Below are positions 32,393-35,048 of a DNA stretch of 35,048 bases, in pieces. Location of the stretch: the NCBI GenBank assembly GCA_034211175.1, contig JAXHUH010000176.1, forward strand, positions 1 to 35,048, in the 5' to 3' direction. Positions within the stretch are counted from its first letter, which is position 1. Every line of letters begins with the position of its first letter. Source of the DNA: JAXHUH01 sp034211175 (GTDB lineage Bacteria > Actinomycetota > Acidimicrobiia > Acidimicrobiales > CAIXPF01). A program made the position numbers and the translations under genes. The notes under the pieces were generated by a model. It searched no databases. It was not told the origin of the DNA and saw only the letters and a list, made by a program, of their open reading frames with translations.

Positions 32393-33385
32393 TCAGCGGT
32401 GGTGCTCGTCCGTCCGGACGGCGATCGTGGCGAGCGCCCGGCGCTGGCCGACGAGGAGCGTGAGCCCGGAGGCGAGCAGCATCATCGCCGACGCCACGAG
32501 CACGAGCGGGTCACGGCCGGTTGCCGGCAGGAACGCCGTCGCCGGCGACACCTGCACCGGCGCGGTCGTCGTGATGCCGGCGACGCTCGTGCTCGTCGTC
32601 GTGATGGTCGGGAGGACGACCGGACCGCCGCCAGCCGACGCCGTGGTGCTGGTCGACGCCTGCGTCGTGCTCGTCGACGACGGCGTGGTGCTCGACGTGG
32701 TCGACGAGCCGGGCGTCGTGCTCGAGGTCGACGACGACGACGTGGGGGTCGACGTGCTCGTCGAGGTGCTCGACGACGAGGACGTGGGGGTCGAGGTCGT
32801 CGTGGTGCCGCCGCCCCCTCCCGGGGTGACCTGGGCCGAGACGATCCACGGGAACGGTGCCGGGGTGCCCGGCTCGATCGTCGTCTCCGTCAGGCACGGC
32901 GTCGTCCGGGCGATGTTCGGGTCGCACGACACCGGCCAGCTGATCGTCCCGAAGTCGTGCTCCGGGTCGCCGTCGGCCGGGCCGGTCCCGCAGTCGGGCC
33001 ACTCGCCGATGTCGGGGGCGGTCTCCGCGTAGACCTGGACGCCGTTGTCGATCCAGAACGCGATCCAGTCGGGATCGCTGATCGAGAAGGTCACCTGGTC
33101 GCCGGGCTGGAGGCACACCGTGGGGCCGATCCCGGAGAACTGGCTCGACAGTCGGGCGATGCCCGGCACCGAGCTCACGTTCTCCACGACGACCACCAAC
33201 GAGCCGTCGGCGGTGAGCCCGTCCGCGAGGGTGCCCGCGCCGGGGTTGACCGTCAGACCGCCGTTGGACGGCACGGTCTGTTGCCCAGGTTGTGCCGACG
33301 CTGCACGCGCGCCTCCGCCGAACGCGAAGATCGCGACCGAGAGCACGGCGAAGATGCTCGCCAGTGCGCGATGGGTCGCAGGCAT
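32393..33385 (-). CDS. LPATG-anchored surface protein with a Ser/Thr stalk
   Basis: A 330-residue secreted protein. The signal peptide is RALASIFAVLSVAIFAFGGG and is cleaved near ASA-Q (about residue 31). Residues ~35-190 form an unfamiliar extracellular domain with four cysteines (C91, C132, C154, C164), followed by a Thr/Ser/Pro-rich stalk at ~194-250. The sorting signal is LPATG (286-290), then a membrane segment (PLVLVASAMMLLASGLTLLV) and RR. A sortase would cut after the Thr and attach the protein to the cell wall or a pilin-like partner. The cytoplasmic tail (about 17 residues) is longer than usual. No sortase gene is in the window. The ATG follows GGGGAGG. Confidence 0.85.
   Translation of the reverse strand: MPATHRALASIFAVLSVAIFAFGGGARAASAQPGQQTVPSNGGLTVNPGAGTLADGLTADGSLVVVVENVSSVPGIARLSSQFSGIGPTVCLQPGDQVTFSISDPDWIAFWIDNGVQVYAETAPDIGEWPDCGTGPADGDPEHDFGTISWPVSCDPNIARTTPCLTETTIEPGTPAPFPWIVSAQVTPGGGGGTTTTSTPTSSSSSTSTSTSTPTSSSSTSSTTPGSSTTSSTTPSSTSTTQASTSTTASAGGGPVVLPTITTTSTSVAGITTTAPVQVSPATAFLPATGRDPLVLVASAMMLLASGLTLLVGQRRALATIAVRTDEHHR
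32636..32806 (-). repeat. Low-complexity Ser/Thr/Pro-coding repeat (surface stalk)
   Basis: Degenerate short repeats of TCG/ACG/TCC-type codons encode the stalk (STSTST, TPTSSSS, STTPSS units). The stretch is prone to slippage, so its length may vary between strains; the frame is intact here. Confidence 0.75.
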
Positions 33386-33602
33386 TCGTGCCTCCCCTTC
33401 CAGGTTCCCGCTGGACGATGAGGCTAACCCGTTCGTGCGACGATTCACGACGTTGGTCCAGGTGGAACATGGTGACCCTCGTCGCCCATCGCGGCGCCCG
33501 CGATATGCGCGTTCGCCGAGGCCGGAGCGCGGCCGATCCACCGCACCAGCGACGACGCCCAGCTCGAACGCCCGTCATCGAGACCCGCCCGCGCCCTAAG
33601 GT

Positions 33603-33643
33603 CCCTCTCGTCCACCCCGACCGTCTCGGGGAGGACGAGAGGG
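33603..33643 (+). promoter_or_regulatory. Long 5' hairpin occluding the ribosome-binding site of the flavin monooxygenase gene
   Basis: CCCTCTCGTCC (33603-33613) pairs perfectly with GGACGAGAGGG (33633-33643). After an A/A mismatch, CCCCGA (33615-33620) pairs with TCGGGG (33626-33631) around a 5-base loop. The 3' arm includes the G-rich Shine-Dalgarno stretch that ends a few bases before the ATG at 33650. In RNA this would hide the ribosome-binding site; it might also act as an attenuator. No ligand or factor is known. Confidence 0.6.
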
Positions 33644-33649
33644 GGGAAC

Positions 33650-34825
33650 ATGACGAGAATGCGGTTCGGCATCTTCATGGCGCCGTTCCATCCCGCCGGG
33701 GAGAACCCGACCCTGCTCCTGGAGCAGGACCTGGCGCTGGTCGATCACCTCGACCGGCTCGGGTTCGACGAGGCGTGGATCGGCGAGCACCACTCGGCGG
33801 GGACCGAGATCATCGCCTCGCCGGAGATCTTCATCGCGGCCGCCGCGCAGCGAACACAGCACATCCGGCTCGGCACCGGGGTGATCAGCGCCTCGTACCA
33901 CAACCCGCTGTGGGTGGCCGAGCGTGCGGTGCAGCTCGACCACATGACCCGGGGGCGGTTCATGCTCGGCCTCGGCCCCGGGGCCCTGCCGAGCGATGCG
34001 GCCATGATCGGCCTCGACATGCCGAAGACCCGCGAGCTGCTCGAGGACGCCGTCGAGGTGATCGTCCAGCTGATGGCGGGGGACAAGCCGGTCGACTTCG
34101 TGAACGACCGGTGGACGCTCCAGGGGGCGCAGCTCCACCTGCGCCCCTACACCGACCCGCACCCGGAGATCGCGGTCGCCGCGGTCGCGTCACCGGCGGG
34201 GCCGCGCCTCGCCGGCCGCCACGGCCTCGGCCTGCTCTCGATCGGGGCGACCACGGCGGCCGGCTTCGATGCCCTGGCGCTCCACTGGGACGTGATGACC
34301 GAGCGCGCCGCCCACTACGGCACGACGGTCGATCGCAACGCCTGGCGCCTCGTCGGCCTCATGCACCTGGCCGAGACCCGGGAGCAGGCGTTCCGGGACG
34401 TCGAGCACGGCATCGAGCAGTGGTTCGACTACTTCCAGCACACGGCCGCGTTCCCGCAGATGGCGGTGGGCGACGGCACGTCGGTGCGGGAGTTCATCGA
34501 CTTCGTCAACGAGACCGGGCTGGGCACGATCGGCACGCCGGACGACGCGTGCGCCCAGATCGAGCGCCTCGTCGACCAGTCCAAGGGCGGCTTCGGCTGC
34601 TACCTCCAGCTCGCCCACGACTGGGCGAACCCCGAGGCCAAGTTCCGCAGCTACGAGCTGTTCGCCCGCCACGTCGCGCCGCGGTTCCAGGGCCAGGCCC
34701 GGCCGACCCTGGACGCCAGGGAGCGGGCCCGGGCCGAGCGGGAGCGCCTCGCGCAGAGCAACCTCGCCGCGGTCGAGGCATCGACGGCCAAGTACGAGGC
34801 GGAGCTGGCCGCACAGAAGCGCTGA
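33650..34825 (+). CDS. LLM-class flavin-dependent monooxygenase (luciferase-like)
   Basis: A 391-residue bacterial luciferase-like protein. MRFGIFMAPFHPAGENP at the start, FDEAWIGEHHSAGTEIIASP, the strand IRLGTGVISASYHNPLWVAE, LDHMTRGRFMLGLGPGALPS and a late GTIGTPDDACAQIERLVDQS match the LLM family, closest in pattern to limonene- and alkanal-monooxygenase-type members that use reduced flavin supplied by a separate reductase. The substrate is unknown and no flavin reductase gene adjoins. The C-terminal helix (RERARAERERLAQ) is charged. The ATG at 33650 is chosen from the G-rich segment upstream, although that segment is inside a hairpin. An ATG three codons later is a minor alternative. Confidence 0.9.
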   Translation: MTRMRFGIFMAPFHPAGENPTLLLEQDLALVDHLDRLGFDEAWIGEHHSAGTEIIASPEIFIAAAAQRTQHIRLGTGVISASYHNPLWVAERAVQLDHMTRGRFMLGLGPGALPSDAAMIGLDMPKTRELLEDAVEVIVQLMAGDKPVDFVNDRWTLQGAQLHLRPYTDPHPEIAVAAVASPAGPRLAGRHGLGLLSIGATTAAGFDALALHWDVMTERAAHYGTTVDRNAWRLVGLMHLAETREQAFRDVEHGIEQWFDYFQHTAAFPQMAVGDGTSVREFIDFVNETGLGTIGTPDDACAQIERLVDQSKGGFGCYLQLAHDWANPEAKFRSYELFARHVAPRFQGQARPTLDARERARAERERLAQSNLAAVEASTAKYEAELAAQKR

Positions 34826-34831
34826 GCACGA

Positions 34832-34860
34832 CGCCCGCCGCCGCGCCGCGGCGGCGGGCG
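34832..34860. terminator. GC-rich perfect hairpin terminator after the monooxygenase gene
   Basis: CGCCCGCCGCCGCG (34832-34845) and CGCGGCGGCGGGCG (34847-34860) are exact reverse complements separated by one base, so the real loop takes a few bases from each arm. It lies just past the stop and before the convergent arsR-family gene end. A bidirectional terminator is likely. Confidence 0.6.
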
Positions 34861-34944
34861 ACACCTCCGAGGAGCAGCCGCTCCGGGCACCGCGTCGCCC
34901 CGTTCGCCGGGGCCGCGCCTCTCCGGGTGCGACGAGGAACGGGG

Positions 34945-35048
34945 CTATGAGGGCAGGACGGCCGGGCTGAGGGCCCGGGCCACCGCGGCGAGGCGCTCCG
35001 GGCGCACCCGGAACCAGGCCCACTTGCCCCGCTGCTCGCGGTCGAGCA
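34945..35048 (-). CDS. ArsR-family regulator, C-terminal fragment cut by the window edge
   Basis: The last 33 residues of a leftward gene: LDREQRGKWAWFRVRPERLA followed by a helix ending VLPS and a TAG stop. The wing motif REQRGKWAWFRV and the C-terminal helix are typical of ArsR/SmtB winged-helix regulators (compare RERRGRWVYYRL in arsenic-type members). The DNA-binding part and the start lie beyond the right edge, so the ligand site cannot be judged. It is too short to stand out as an open reading frame and was found by reading the minus strand. This is the third ArsR-type regulator in the window. Confidence 0.68.
   Translation of the reverse strand, partial: LDREQRGKWAWFRVRPERLAAVARALSPAVLPS

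Noticed and set aside
34190..35023. A ~277-codon minus-strand open frame at the right end
   Set aside because: It is mostly antisense to the monooxygenase. The true minus-strand gene at the edge is the short ArsR fragment in a different frame.

Overview
High-GC DNA (roughly 70% or more) with frequent GTG starts, 4-base gene overlaps, a sortase-type LPATG protein, LacI/TetR/ArsR regulators, an ECF42-type sigma factor with its DGPF partner and a decayed DUF222/HNH gene points to an Actinomycetota chromosome. A deep-branching lineage such as Acidimicrobiia is my guess, not something the sequence proves. No rRNA, tRNA, CRISPR array, insertion sequence or phage structural gene is visible. No gene-free stretch exceeds about 300 bases.

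Region 1 (1-3850): an orphan Roadblock/LC7-like protein, an ArsR repressor, a class I methyltransferase, then a divergent arsenic unit. That unit is an ArsR repressor with a C-terminal CxxC plus Cys, translationally coupled to a one-chain fusion of an ArsM-like arsenite methyltransferase with an ArsN1-like GNAT acetyltransferase. A 9+9 bp palindrome lies over the likely promoter and start codon of the repressor.

Region 2 (3917-13000): a lipoprotein, a LacI regulator, a divergent DUF3995 membrane protein/TetR pair sharing a perfect 16-bp palindrome, a secreted HExxH metalloprotease, a ketoglutarate-semialdehyde-type aldehyde dehydrogenase, and a two-gene MacB/FtsX-type ABC exporter.

Region 3 (13200-19470): a conserved Cys-containing small protein, then a tight three-gene set: a two-TM protein with a ribbon-helix-helix-like tail, an Rph/PEP-synthase-like phosphotransferase, and a 936-residue PAP2-PhoD double phosphatase fusion.

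Region 4 (19480-22450): the ECF42 sigma factor and DGPF pair with a candidate autoregulated promoter, then a VOC protein and a GNAT acetyltransferase.

Region 5 (22455-27114): a decayed DUF222/HNH gene beside the most unusual locus of the window. This is a two-gene operon coding for a protein with winged-helix-like segments at both ends and a ~1,094-residue ATPase that joins an ORC/STAND-like AAA+ module to a HerA/VirB4-like translocase module. I know of no described system with this exact composition. A mobile-element defence or DNA-processing role is inference.

Region 6 (27333-35048): a TPR-like protein, a DUF985 cupin, two convergent CinA-family proteins, a membrane Ser/Thr kinase with a Cys-containing outer domain, a half-size AbrB-family membrane protein, an LPATG surface protein, and a luciferase-like flavin monooxygenase whose ribosome-binding site lies in a long hairpin. 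The C-terminal end of another ArsR regulator runs off the right edge.
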